From Pseudoclavibacter sp. AY1H1 (GTDB lineage: Bacteria; Actinomycetota; Actinomycetes; Actinomycetales; Microbacteriaceae), in contig NZ_PSXX01000003.1 in NCBI RefSeq assembly GCF_002931055.1, positions 62,001 to 126,000 of the forward strand: a DNA stretch of 64,000 bases, given 5' to 3'. The position numbers and the translations under genes were made by a program. How positions within the stretch are numbered: position 1 is the stretch's first letter; each line of letters starts with the position of its first letter. Under the pieces are notes generated by a model. It ran no database searches. It saw only the letters and a list, made by a program, of their open reading frames with translations, and had not been told where the DNA came from. Positions 47,003-56,124 of this stretch are shown here, in pieces.

Positions 47003-48214
47003 CTAGACGGCGCGGTCCGAGAAACCGGCGGTGCGCGCCTGCTCCACGATCCGCGGCAGCACTGCGAGGAGGGCGTCGATGTCCGCAGCTGACGTCGAGG
47101 TGCCCAGCGTGAAGCGGAGCGCGCTGAGCGCCGCACGCTCGTCGAGGCCCATGCCGAGCAGCACGTGAGAGGGCTCCGCGATGCCGGCCTGGCAGGCCGA
47201 GCCCGTCGAGACGGAGAACCCTGCCATGTCGAGCAGGAAGAGCAGCGAGTCGCCCTGGCAGCCCTCGAAGGTGACGTGGACGTTCCCGGGCACCCGCGCC
47301 CTGACCTCCACGCCGCGATCGACGAGCGCGCCGTCCAGCGGTGCCCCTCGAAGCTGCGCGCCCGGAATGCGCGCGAGGCCCTCCGAGAGCCGCAGCGCGA
47401 GGCCGTCGAGGCGCGCCCCCTCCGCAGCCATACGCGTCATCGCGGCATCGGTGGCCGCTGCGAAGGCGAGCGCCGCCGGTACGTCCTGCGTGCCCGAGCG
47501 CACACCCCGCTGCTGCCCTCCACCGTGGATCAGCGCCTCGACCGTGTGGGCGCGCGCGAGGGCGAGAGCCCCCATCGCGACGGGTCCGCCGATCTTGTGC
47601 GCGGAGACGCTGAGCGCCGCGACGCCGAGATCGCGGAGGGAGACGGGAATGTGCCCGAACGCCGCGACGGCGTCGACGTGCACGGGAATCCCCTGCTCAT
47701 TCGCGAGCTCGGCGAGCGCACGCACGGGCTGCACGGATCCCACTTCGTTGTTCGCGAGGATGACCGTGACCAGGGCGATCTCGTCGGCGTGCTCGCGCAT
47801 TCGTGCTGCCGCGACCTCGAGATCGACGAGGCCTGCTGCATCGACAGGCAGCCAGTCGATGACCGCTCCCTCGTGCGCGGCGAGCCATTCGAGCGCATCC
47901 ACCGTCGCATGGTGCTCACCTCGAGGCGCCAGGATGCGCGTTCGGGTCGGCCGCTGCCGCAATCGCGACCAGTAGAGGCCCTTGACGCCGAGGTTGATGG
48001 CCTCGGTGCCGCCAGAGGTGAACACGACCTCGATGGGGTCCGCGCCGAGCGCGGCTGCGACGCGCTCTCGTGCCCCCTCGAGCATCCGCTTCGCTGCCTG
48101 CCCGTGGCCGTGAATCGACGACGGATTCCCCGTCAGCTCGAGTCCCGCGAGCAGCGCAGCCCTCGCCTCCGGCACCATTGGCGTCGTCGCGGCGTGGTCG
48201 AGGTAAACGGCCAT
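47003..48214 (-). CDS. Cysteine desulfurase (IscS/NifS family)
   Basis: 403 residues, fold-type I PLP enzyme turning cysteine to alanine and a protein persulfide. MAVYLDHAATTPM starts the protein, FTSGGTEAINLG binds PLP, Lys in SVSAHKIGGP forms the aldimine and the active Cys lies in STGSACQAGIAEPSHVL. This loop layout fits the IscS/NifS class. AGGAG lies 5 nt before the ATG at 48214. It probably supplies sulfur for MnmA and iron-sulfur clusters. Confidence 0.93.
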   Translation of the reverse strand: MAVYLDHAATTPMVPEARAALLAGLELTGNPSSIHGHGQAAKRMLEGARERVAAALGADPIEVVFTSGGTEAINLGVKGLYWSRLRQRPTRTRILAPRGEHHATVDALEWLAAHEGAVIDWLPVDAAGLVDLEVAAARMREHADEIALVTVILANNEVGSVQPVRALAELANEQGIPVHVDAVAAFGHIPVSLRDLGVAALSVSAHKIGGPVAMGALALARAHTVEALIHGGGQQRGVRSGTQDVPAALAFAAATDAAMTRMAAEGARLDGLALRLSEGLARIPGAQLRGAPLDGALVDRGVEVRARVPGNVHVTFEGCQGDSLLFLLDMAGFSVSTGSACQAGIAEPSHVLLGMGLDERAALSALRFTLGTSTSAADIDALLAVLPRIVEQARTAGFSDRAV

Positions 48215-48334
48215 TTCGCTCCTCGCCTCACTCTCGACATAGACTTGCGCGATCTGTGCGCACCAGGACGCACGCATGTGACCAGGAAGCCGCCGGACGG
48301 CGCCCGGCCGCTCGATTCGAACAGTTTAGGCCTC

Positions 48335-50467
48335 ATGCCCGATTCCCAGACCCGCTCAGACCTCGGCGTGACCCACCGCCAGGGAATCGCGCGCCTCCGC
48401 GTGTTCTCGATGCACGCGACCTCGATGACGCTGTGCCTCGTGGCCGCCGACGGCACGGTCACGCGGACCATCGAGATGGCCAGCATGCCAGGCGGCGTCT
48501 GGCAGGCAGAATGCGCCGAGCTCGTGAACGGGCAGCGGTACGCCGTGCGCGCCGACGGGCCGTCGAGCGGAACGAACGCCTTCGACAGGCATCGGCTGCT
48601 CGTCGAGCCGTACGCCAGGCAGGTCGCGAACGTCGGCAGCCCGGCCGTCCCGGTCTGGACCGCCCAGGTCGTCGAGTCCGAGCCCTTCGACTGGGGTCAG
48701 GTGCGAGCACCGCTCCTCCCCCTCCGCGACGTCGTCGTCTACGAAGCGCACGTCAAGGGATTCACGCAGCTCGCCCCGCACATGCCGGAAGACCTGCGTG
48801 GCAGCTACGCCGGCCTCGCGCACGAGGACACGATCGCCTACCTCCAATCGGTCGGCGTCACGGCGGTGGAGCTGCTTCCCGTGCACGCGTTCGCGTCCGA
48901 GTCGTTCCTGCGGCGCCAGGGCATGGCGAACTACTGGGGCTACAACACGCTCGGATTCTTCGCCCCGCATGCCGACTACGCCTCCCCCGCCGCCCGTGCG
49001 GCGGGCCCGCACGCGATCGCGCGCGAGTTCAAGGGCATGGTCAAGCACCTGCACGCAGCCGGCATCGAGGTGTACCTCGACGTCGTCTACAACCACACCT
49101 CCGAGGGTGGGCGCGGCGACGAGACGTCCATGTTCCGCGGCCTCGACAACGCCACGTACTACCGGCACGACATGCACGGCAACCCGATCGACCAGACCGG
49201 CTGCGGCAACTCGCTCGACACGTCGGAGGCGATCGTGCGCGAGCTCATCCTCGACTCGCTCAGGTACTGGGTGGAGGAGTTCCGCATCGACGGCTTCCGC
49301 TTCGACCTGGCGGCAACGCTCGGCCGAAATGCGCACCATGCCTTCGAGACGCATCACCCCCTGCTCGAGGCGATCGTCCGCGACGACCGCCTGGCCGACA
49401 CGAAGCTCATCGCGGAGCCGTGGGACGTCGGCATGGGCGGCTGGCAGACGGGCAACTTCCCGGAGGACTGGTCGGAGTGGAACGACAGCTTCCGCGACCA
49501 CGCACGTTCGTTCTGGGTCAGGGACATCGCCGAGGCGCGCAGCTCCGGCGTGCATCCCGAGGGTGCTGGCGCGTTCAGCACCTCGCTCGCCGGCTCGTCC
49601 GACATGTTCAGCGACGACCGCGGGCCCCTCGCCTCCGTCAACTTCGTGACGGCCCACGACGGCTTCACGCTTCGCGATCTCGTCTCCTACAACGTCAAGC
49701 ACAACCTGCAGAACGCCGAGCTCGGCCGCGACGGGACCGGCGACAACCGCTCCTGGAACTTCGGCGTCGAGGGGCCGAGCGACCGCGGCGACATCGAAGC
49801 GCTGCGCAGGCGCTCCATGCGCAACCTCCTCGGCACTCTGCTCCTGAGCGCGGGTGTGCCCATGCTGACGGCGGGCGATGAGGTCGCGCGGTCGCAGAAG
49901 GGCAACAACAATCCGTACAACCAGGATTCGCCCCTCACCTGGTTCTCCTGGGAGCTGAGCGAGGTCCAGCTCGCCCAGCTCGCGCACACGCGCAGGCTCA
50001 TCGAGCTGCGTGCGCAGCACCAGGTGCTGCGTCCGAGCAGCTTCAACCACGGGCACGCGCTCAGCGAGCACGGCACCAGGCGCCGGTGGTTCGACGCGCT
50101 CGGCAACCCCATGGGCGACGGCTCCTGGCAGGGGCCGGGCGGGCGAACCCTGCAGGTGCTGCTCGACGCCTACATCCCGGAAGCCGATGCCGACTTCACG
50201 GGCGACGCCGAGCTCGTCGACGGGGTGCGGATGCTCACCGACCGGCTCCTGCTCGTCGTGCACGGCAGCGAGGACGACGCGGCGCTCCGCGCGCCAGCCG
50301 TCGACGAGATCACCGGGTACCGGCTCCTCTGGGACTCGACGCACGAGCACCCGGACGAGGCGCTCAGCGCCAGTCGCGTGCTCGTCCCAGGTCAGCTCAC
50401 CGGTCTCGAGGGACCCTCCGTGCAGGTCTACGCCGTGGACGTCGAGCCGGGACACCACCACATCTAG
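48335..50467 (+). CDS. glgX: Glycogen debranching enzyme GlgX (GH13), copy 2
   Basis: 710 residues. The N-terminal domain is shorter and more divergent than in copy 1 (LRVFSMHATSMTLCLVAADG). The barrel keeps DVVYNHTSEG, the nucleophile in DGFRFDLAATL, the acid Glu in IAEPWDVGMGGWQTG and VTAHDGFTLRDLV. It carries NPYNQDSPLTWFSWE before a C-terminal beta domain. The frame extends to 47165, but upstream of 48335 it is the shadow of the cysteine desulfurase gene. It lies 77 nt before glgE on the same strand. Confidence 0.93.
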   Translation: MPDSQTRSDLGVTHRQGIARLRVFSMHATSMTLCLVAADGTVTRTIEMASMPGGVWQAECAELVNGQRYAVRADGPSSGTNAFDRHRLLVEPYARQVANVGSPAVPVWTAQVVESEPFDWGQVRAPLLPLRDVVVYEAHVKGFTQLAPHMPEDLRGSYAGLAHEDTIAYLQSVGVTAVELLPVHAFASESFLRRQGMANYWGYNTLGFFAPHADYASPAARAAGPHAIAREFKGMVKHLHAAGIEVYLDVVYNHTSEGGRGDETSMFRGLDNATYYRHDMHGNPIDQTGCGNSLDTSEAIVRELILDSLRYWVEEFRIDGFRFDLAATLGRNAHHAFETHHPLLEAIVRDDRLADTKLIAEPWDVGMGGWQTGNFPEDWSEWNDSFRDHARSFWVRDIAEARSSGVHPEGAGAFSTSLAGSSDMFSDDRGPLASVNFVTAHDGFTLRDLVSYNVKHNLQNAELGRDGTGDNRSWNFGVEGPSDRGDIEALRRRSMRNLLGTLLLSAGVPMLTAGDEVARSQKGNNNPYNQDSPLTWFSWELSEVQLAQLAHTRRLIELRAQHQVLRPSSFNHGHALSEHGTRRRWFDALGNPMGDGSWQGPGGRTLQVLLDAYIPEADADFTGDAELVDGVRMLTDRLLLVVHGSEDDAALRAPAVDEITGYRLLWDSTHEHPDEALSASRVLVPGQLTGLEGPSVQVYAVDVEPGHHHI

Positions 50468-50544
50468 ACCACGGCGTGGGGGTCGTTCGCATTCCGTGAC
50501 ACGCGAACAGCCCCGATGCGGGTGGGTGTTGGTAGCGTTCGGAT

Positions 50545-52800
50545 GTGGCAACGACACCAGCGTCAGACGACCAGATTCCACCGAGCCGCCCACGTCGGGC
50601 AGCCGCGAAGCGAGCGAGCACCTCGCCGAAGCCTGCCCCAGCGGTGCAGGACGCGCCAGTGAGCGCAGCGGCAGCACCCGAGCCCTCCTCGGCCAAGGCG
50701 CCAAGGGCGCGCAAGCCGAAGGCTCCAGCGGCGATGCCGGCCGCAGCCGCGGCCGTCGCGACGGCGCTCCCGCCGACCGGCGACGCTTTCCCGGGCTCCG
50801 GCTACGTCCCGGTGATCGGCCGCATCCCCATCCTCGACCTGCAGCCGCAGCTCGTCGACAACCTCTTCCCGACGAAGGGGTACGTGGGCGATGTCGTGCC
50901 CTTCTCGTGCGTCGCCTTCCGCGAGGGACACGACATCATCGGCGTCGAGCTCGTGCTCACCGAGCCCGGCGCGGAGGCCACGCGCATCCGCATGCAGCCT
51001 GGCCCGAAGGGCACCGACTCGTGGCTCGCCGAGGCGCAGGTCACCGCCGCCGGCACCCACGAGTGGTGGGTCGAAGCCTGGAACGACGACTTCGCGACCT
51101 GGCAGCACAACGCGGAGATCAAGATCCCCGCAGGCATCGATGTCGACGTCATGCTCGAGCTCGGTGCGATGGTCGTCGACCGTGCGGCCACCAATCCTGA
51201 GCTCACCGCGCATCAGAGTGCCGTGCTGCGGGACGCGGCGACCGCGTCGCGCTTCACCTCCCGGTCCGCTTCCTTCCGCCTCGCCTCGCTGCTCGCCGAA
51301 GACGTGCTCGAGGTCGTCGAGGCGCACCCCGTCCGCTCCCTCGTGACGCGCTCGGCCAAGCGCAGCATCCAGGTGGACCGCGCGCTGGCCGGAAACGCGG
51401 CCTGGTACGAGTTCTTCCCCCGCTCGGAGGGCGCCAGGCAGGCGGCGGACGGCAGCTGGACCTCCGGCACGTTCCGCACCGCTGCCGAGCGAGTGCCTGC
51501 GGTCGCAGCCATGAACTTCGACGTGCTCTACGTTCCGCCGATCCACCCGATCGGGCACACCAACCGCAAGGGGCCGAACAACTCCCTTACGACGGAGCCT
51601 GGAGACCCGGGCTCCCCGTGGGCGATCGGGTCCGCAGAAGGCGGCCACCGCGACATCCACCCCGACCTGGGCACCGTCGAGGACTTCCGGTACTTCGTCA
51701 GCGAGGTCGAGAAGAACGGCATGGAGCTCGCCCTCGACCTCGCCCTGCAGGCGACCCCCGACCACCCGTGGGTAGCTGAGCATCCTGATTGGTTCACGCA
51801 GCTGCCAGACGGCAGCATCGCCTACGCCGAGAACCCGCCGAAGAAGTACCAGGACATCTACCCGATCAACTTCGACGGCGACCGCAACGGCCTGTACGCG
51901 GAGGTCCTCGACACGGTCGAGTACTGGATCGACCTCGGCGTCAAGATCTTCCGCGTCGACAACCCGCACACGAAGCCCCTGCAGTTCTGGGAGTGGCTGA
52001 TCCACGAGGTCAACGCCAAGCACCCCGAGGTCATCTTCCTCGCCGAGGCGTTCACCCGACCCGCCATCATGCACGCGCTCGCGAAGGCCGGCTTCCAGCA
52101 GTCGTATACCTACTTCACCTGGCGCAACACGAAGACGGAGCTCGAGGAGTACCTCACCGAGGTATCGAAGGAGTCCAGCGACTTCCTTCGCCCGAACTTC
52201 TTCGTCAACACACCGGACATCCTCACCGAGTACCTGCAGAAGGGTGGGCGCAACGCCGCGAAGATCCGAGCGATCGTCGCCGCCACCTCCTCCCCGCTGT
52301 GGGGGGTCTATGCCGGATTCGAGCTCGCCGAGAACGTGGCCCGCCCCGGTTCGGAGGAGAACATCGACAACGAGAAGTACGAGTTCAAGCAGCGCGACTG
52401 GGCGGCCCAGGAAGCGAGCGGCTACTCCCTCGCTCCGCTGCTGACGAAGCTCAACGAGCTGCGCCGCGCCAACCCGGCGCTCCAGCAGCTGCGCAACTTC
52501 GAGGTGCAGTTCAGCGACAACGAGAACGTGCTCGTCTTCTCCAAGCACCTGCCCGCCGAGTACGCCGCCGACGGCGTCTCCAACACGGTGATCGTCGCGG
52601 TGAACCTCAACCACTCCGGTATCGAGGAGGCGACCGTCTACATCGACCAGACGAAGTTCGGGTTCGCGTCCGACACGGAGTTCGGGGTGGAAGACCTCCT
52701 CAGCGGGCACGAATGGGTCTGGGGCGGCGCGAACTACGTGCGCCTCGACCCATCCACCCTCCCCGCGCACATCCTGCGCGTCAGGCACTCGGCACTCTGA
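50545..52800 (+). CDS. glgE: Maltose-1-phosphate maltosyltransferase
   Basis: 751 residues, GH13_3. It extends alpha-1,4-glucan from alpha-maltose-1-phosphate. Diagnostic motifs: NRKGPNNSLTTEPGDPGSPWAIGS and GGHRDIHPDLGT, nucleophile Asp472 (FRVDNPHTKPL) and acid Glu501 (LAEAFTRP). Residues about 1-80 are an Ala/Pro/Lys/Arg-rich disordered extension before the first beta domain, longer than I expect for the family. The GTG follows TAGCGT by 6 nt, probably leaderless. GlgB lies 57 nt downstream beyond a strong hairpin. Confidence 0.95.
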   Translation: MATTPASDDQIPPSRPRRAAAKRASTSPKPAPAVQDAPVSAAAAPEPSSAKAPRARKPKAPAAMPAAAAAVATALPPTGDAFPGSGYVPVIGRIPILDLQPQLVDNLFPTKGYVGDVVPFSCVAFREGHDIIGVELVLTEPGAEATRIRMQPGPKGTDSWLAEAQVTAAGTHEWWVEAWNDDFATWQHNAEIKIPAGIDVDVMLELGAMVVDRAATNPELTAHQSAVLRDAATASRFTSRSASFRLASLLAEDVLEVVEAHPVRSLVTRSAKRSIQVDRALAGNAAWYEFFPRSEGARQAADGSWTSGTFRTAAERVPAVAAMNFDVLYVPPIHPIGHTNRKGPNNSLTTEPGDPGSPWAIGSAEGGHRDIHPDLGTVEDFRYFVSEVEKNGMELALDLALQATPDHPWVAEHPDWFTQLPDGSIAYAENPPKKYQDIYPINFDGDRNGLYAEVLDTVEYWIDLGVKIFRVDNPHTKPLQFWEWLIHEVNAKHPEVIFLAEAFTRPAIMHALAKAGFQQSYTYFTWRNTKTELEEYLTEVSKESSDFLRPNFFVNTPDILTEYLQKGGRNAAKIRAIVAATSSPLWGVYAGFELAENVARPGSEENIDNEKYEFKQRDWAAQEASGYSLAPLLTKLNELRRANPALQQLRNFEVQFSDNENVLVFSKHLPAEYAADGVSNTVIVAVNLNHSGIEEATVYIDQTKFGFASDTEFGVEDLLSGHEWVWGGANYVRLDPSTLPAHILRVRHSAL

Positions 52801-52804
52801 CCCG

Positions 52805-52838
52805 TCGTCCGGTCGCGCCAGGCGGCGCGACCGGACGA
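52805..52838. terminator. Strong hairpin between glgE and glgB
   Basis: Perfect 15-bp stem TCGTCCGGTCGCGCC/GGCGCGACCGGACGA with loop AGGC, 4 nt after the glgE stop and 19 nt before the glgB ATG. It could end most glgE transcripts, protect their 3' ends, or mark a processing site. Confidence 0.7.
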
Positions 52839-52857
52839 TCTCGAGAACGGAAACACC

Positions 52858-55062
52858 ATGACCGACGAACTCAAGCCCGCCGCTCCCGCACCGATCGGCG
52901 TTCCCGAGGGTGAGCTGCGCTCGGTCGCCGAGGGCACGCACTCCGGCCCCCACGCGATCCTCGGGCAGCACCTGCAGGAAGACGGGCGCACGCTCATCCG
53001 AGCGCGTCGCCCCCTCGCGGAGCGCGTCACCGCGATCCTCGAGTCCAGCGGCGAGCGGGTCGAGCTGCAGCATCTCGCCCACGGTATCTGGCAGGGCGTG
53101 CACGAGCACGGCCTCGACGACTACCGCATCGAGACGGTCTACAGCGACGGCGTTCCGCACATCGTCGACGACCCCTACCGCTTCCTCCCAGTCGTGGGCG
53201 AGGTCGACCAGTTCCTCTTCGGCGAGGGGCGCCACGAGCGCCTCTGGCATGTCTTCGGCGCCCACCACCGCGAGCACTGGGGCACCTACTCCGCCGTCTG
53301 GGGCACCTCGTTCGTCGTCTGGGCACCCCACGCCCAGGCCGTGCGCGTCATCGGCTCGTTCAACGGCTGGGATGGCCGGGCGCACGCCCTGCGCCGCCTC
53401 GACGCACTCGGCATCTGGGAGCTCTTCGTGCCAGGCGTCACGCCGCACGAGACCTACAAGTTCCAGATCCGCACCGCCTCCGGCGACTGGGTCGAGAAGG
53501 CAGACCCCCTGGCGCTGCACGCGGAGCAGCCGCCGCAGACCGCGTCGGTCATCGCGAACCCCAGCACGTACGAGTGGGGCGACGGCGACTGGATGACGTC
53601 CCGGGCGCAGAAGGACCCGCACACGGGCCCCATGACCACCTACGAGCTCCACGCCATGTCCTGGCGTCCCGGACTCGGCTACCGCGAGCTGGCTGACCAG
53701 CTCGTCGAGTACCTCGACGGCCTCGAGTTCACCCACGTGGAGTTCATGCCGCTCTCGGAGCACCCCTTCGGCGGCTCGTGGGGCTACCAGGTCACCGGCT
53801 ACTACGCGCCGACCTCCCGCCTCGGCTCGCCCGACGACCTGCGCTACCTCATCGACCGGCTCCACCAGGCCGGTTACGGCGTCATCATGGACTGGGTGCC
53901 CGGCCACTTCCCGAAGGACAGCTTCGGCCTCGCCGAGTTCGACGGCCAGGCGCTCTACGAGCACGCCGACCCTCGGCTCGGCGAGCAGCTCGACTGGGGC
54001 ACGAAGGTCTTCAACTTCGGTGACTCCCAGGTGCGCAACTTCCTCGTCGCCAACGCGCTGTACTGGCTCGAGGAGTTCCACATCGACGGGCTGCGCGTCG
54101 ATGCCGTCGCCTCCATCCTCTACCTCGACTACTCGCGCGAGGAGTGGGTGCCGAACATCCACGGCGGGCGCGAGAATCTCGAGGCCATCGCCTTCCTGCA
54201 GGAGGTCAACGCGACGGCCTACAAGCTCTACCCCGGTATCGCCATGATCGCCGAGGAGTCGACGAGCTGGGCTGGCGTCACGAAGCCGACCGAATGGGGC
54301 GGCCTCGGCTTCGGCCTCAAATGGAACATGGGCTGGATGAACGACAGCCTCAGGTACGTCGAGCGCGACCCCATCTACCGCTCCCACCACCAGGGAGACC
54401 TGACGTTCTCGTTCGTGTACGCGTGGAGCGAGCGGTTCCTGCTTCCCATCAGCCACGACGAGGTCGTCCACGGCAAGGGGTCTCTGTACTCGAAGATGCC
54501 AGGCGACGAGTGGCAGAAGCTCGCCGGCACGCGCCTCTTCCTGGCGTACCAGTGGGGCCACCCGGGCAAGCAGCTGCTCTTCATGGGGCAGGAGTTCGCG
54601 CAGCAGACCGAGTGGAGCGAGTCTCGCGGCCTCGACTGGTGGGAGCTCGACAACCCCGGCCACGCGGGCGTCCAGCGTCTCGTCGGAGACCTCAACCGTC
54701 TCGCGAAGCACGAGGGCGCGCTCTGGGAGCTCGACGACGACTCGTCCGGCATGGTGTGGCTCAGCGGCGACGACGCAGCGAACAGCGTCCTCGCATTCGC
54801 GCGCCGTGGTTTCGACGGCACTCCGGACGTCGCGATGATCTTCAACTTCTCGAACCAGGCCATCGGCGGCTACCGCCTCGGCCTGCCACACGCCGGACGC
54901 TGGTCGGAGGTGCTCAACACCGACGCGGAGACGTACGCGGGTTCGGGGGCCGGCAACTACGGTTCCGTCACGACCGAGGACGTCGCATCCCACGGTTTCG
55001 CGCAGTCAGCGGCCATCACCCTCCCGCCGCTCGCGGCAGTCTGGCTCAAGTTCGAGGGCTAG
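52858..55062 (+). CDS. glgB: 1,4-alpha-glucan branching enzyme
   Basis: 734 residues, GH13. It introduces alpha-1,6 branches in the glucan that GlgE extends. Two N-terminal CBM48 modules (about 1-120 and 125-225: SAVWGTSFVVWAPHAQAVRVIGSFNGWDG) precede the barrel with nucleophile Asp415 (DGLRVDAVAS), acid Glu466 (IAEESTSWAGVT) and ISHDEVVHGKGSLYSKM. The two-module N-terminus is the long actinobacterial/E. coli form. The ATG has only a weak purine run (ACGGAAAC) upstream. Confidence 0.97.
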   Translation: MTDELKPAAPAPIGVPEGELRSVAEGTHSGPHAILGQHLQEDGRTLIRARRPLAERVTAILESSGERVELQHLAHGIWQGVHEHGLDDYRIETVYSDGVPHIVDDPYRFLPVVGEVDQFLFGEGRHERLWHVFGAHHREHWGTYSAVWGTSFVVWAPHAQAVRVIGSFNGWDGRAHALRRLDALGIWELFVPGVTPHETYKFQIRTASGDWVEKADPLALHAEQPPQTASVIANPSTYEWGDGDWMTSRAQKDPHTGPMTTYELHAMSWRPGLGYRELADQLVEYLDGLEFTHVEFMPLSEHPFGGSWGYQVTGYYAPTSRLGSPDDLRYLIDRLHQAGYGVIMDWVPGHFPKDSFGLAEFDGQALYEHADPRLGEQLDWGTKVFNFGDSQVRNFLVANALYWLEEFHIDGLRVDAVASILYLDYSREEWVPNIHGGRENLEAIAFLQEVNATAYKLYPGIAMIAEESTSWAGVTKPTEWGGLGFGLKWNMGWMNDSLRYVERDPIYRSHHQGDLTFSFVYAWSERFLLPISHDEVVHGKGSLYSKMPGDEWQKLAGTRLFLAYQWGHPGKQLLFMGQEFAQQTEWSESRGLDWWELDNPGHAGVQRLVGDLNRLAKHEGALWELDDDSSGMVWLSGDDAANSVLAFARRGFDGTPDVAMIFNFSNQAIGGYRLGLPHAGRWSEVLNTDAETYAGSGAGNYGSVTTEDVASHGFAQSAAITLPPLAAVWLKFEG

Positions 55063-55081
55063 GAGACCCGCAGGCTCAACG

Positions 55082-55124
55082 GAGCGAGGCCCGGATGCGA
55101 TCTGATCGCATCCGGGCCTCGCTC
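55082..55124. terminator. 20-bp perfect hairpin after glgB
   Basis: Arms GAGCGAGGCCCGGATGCGAT and its exact complement (55105-55124) with a 3-nt loop, between the stops of the convergent glgB and cnoX-like genes. It can serve both directions. Confidence 0.85.
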
Positions 55125-55140
55125 TGTTCGCCAGCTCAGG

Positions 55141-56124
55141 TCAGAACAGCAGGTTCGTGAGCCGTGCCCGTGCAGCCCCCACGCGGGGGTCTGCCACGCC
55201 CACGACGAGGAACAGATCGAGGAGGCGTTCGCGCACCGTCGTCTTGCCCTCGGCGTCGAGCTTCGGGAACAGCGTCAGCAGGCGGTCGAACGCGTCATCG
55301 ATATGCCCGCCCGACAGGTCGAGGTCCGCGACGTCGAGCTGCGCATCGAGGTCGTCCGCGTTGGCGGCGCCTCGCTGTCGGATCTCCTCGAGCGTCTTGC
55401 CCTGGAGCCGGACGAGGAGCTGCACCTGGGCGAGGCCGGCGCGAGCCTCGTCGTCGGCGGGGCGCTCAGCGAGGGCGCGCTCGTAGGCGTCGATGGCTGC
55501 GGGATAGTCTCCGCGCTCGAGCGCCTCGAAGGCTTCAGCGTGCAGCGGCGGGAGCGGCGGTGCGGCAGGCTCGGCCTGGGCCTCCGCCTCGGCCTCAGGT
55601 GCCGCATCCACCGCGACGTGGCCCGTGAGCCCCTGCTGGGCAGCGACCTGGAGGATCTCGCCGACGATCTGCGTGATCTGCTCCTGGGGCGGGTTGCCGG
55701 AGAAGAGCTGCAGCGGCCGACCGCCGATGATCGCGATGACCTGCGGCTGCTGCCCGAGCTGCGGATGCGCATCCAGGTCGACCCGCACGAGGACGATGCG
55801 TCCTTCAGCGCTGCGGACGATGTTCGCGAGCACGGGCGAGAGGGCCTGCGCGTCGCTCGACCAGGCGGCGTGCATCTCGACGATGACGGGCAGGAACTGC
55901 GAGAGCTGCATGAACTGCTCGAGCGTCTGCTCGTCGGCATCGACCACGACGTCCGGCAGCGTCGCAACCGGCTCTCCGGCTGCTGGCTGCGTGGGCTGTC
56001 CTGGAGCGCCGGCTGCCGGAGCGCCGGGCTCCTGACCTGCCGGCGTGTTCGCGCGCTGGACGAGCGAGGAGAGATCGACGGCTCCGTAGAGACTCGCTGG
56101 GTTGAGTGGAGGGGTTTCAGCCAT
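55141..56124 (-). CDS. CnoX/YbbN-like thioredoxin-fold co-chaperone with TPR
   Basis: 327 residues. A Pro/Ala-rich head (about 1-55), a thioredoxin-like domain (about 60-170) in which the usual WCxxC is AWSSDAQ, so no redox-active Cys pair, and a TPR-type helical domain (about 195-327: FEALERGDYPAAIDAYERALAERPADDEARAGLA). This is the YbbN/CnoX arrangement, a holdase-type chaperone in E. coli. It overlaps the upstream gene by 8 nt, so the two are co-translated. Confidence 0.88.
   Translation of the reverse strand: MAETPPLNPASLYGAVDLSSLVQRANTPAGQEPGAPAAGAPGQPTQPAAGEPVATLPDVVVDADEQTLEQFMQLSQFLPVIVEMHAAWSSDAQALSPVLANIVRSAEGRIVLVRVDLDAHPQLGQQPQVIAIIGGRPLQLFSGNPPQEQITQIVGEILQVAAQQGLTGHVAVDAAPEAEAEAQAEPAAPPLPPLHAEAFEALERGDYPAAIDAYERALAERPADDEARAGLAQVQLLVRLQGKTLEEIRQRGAANADDLDAQLDVADLDLSGGHIDDAFDRLLTLFPKLDAEGKTTVRERLLDLFLVVGVADPRVGAARARLTNLLF

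Noticed and set aside
47165-48334. N-terminal extension of glgX2 to 1100 residues
   Set aside because: This part is antisense to the cysteine desulfurase; ATG at 48335 begins GlgX-like sequence.
50563-54993. 1476-residue minus-strand ORF
   Set aside because: Shadow of glgE and glgB caused by high GC at third positions.
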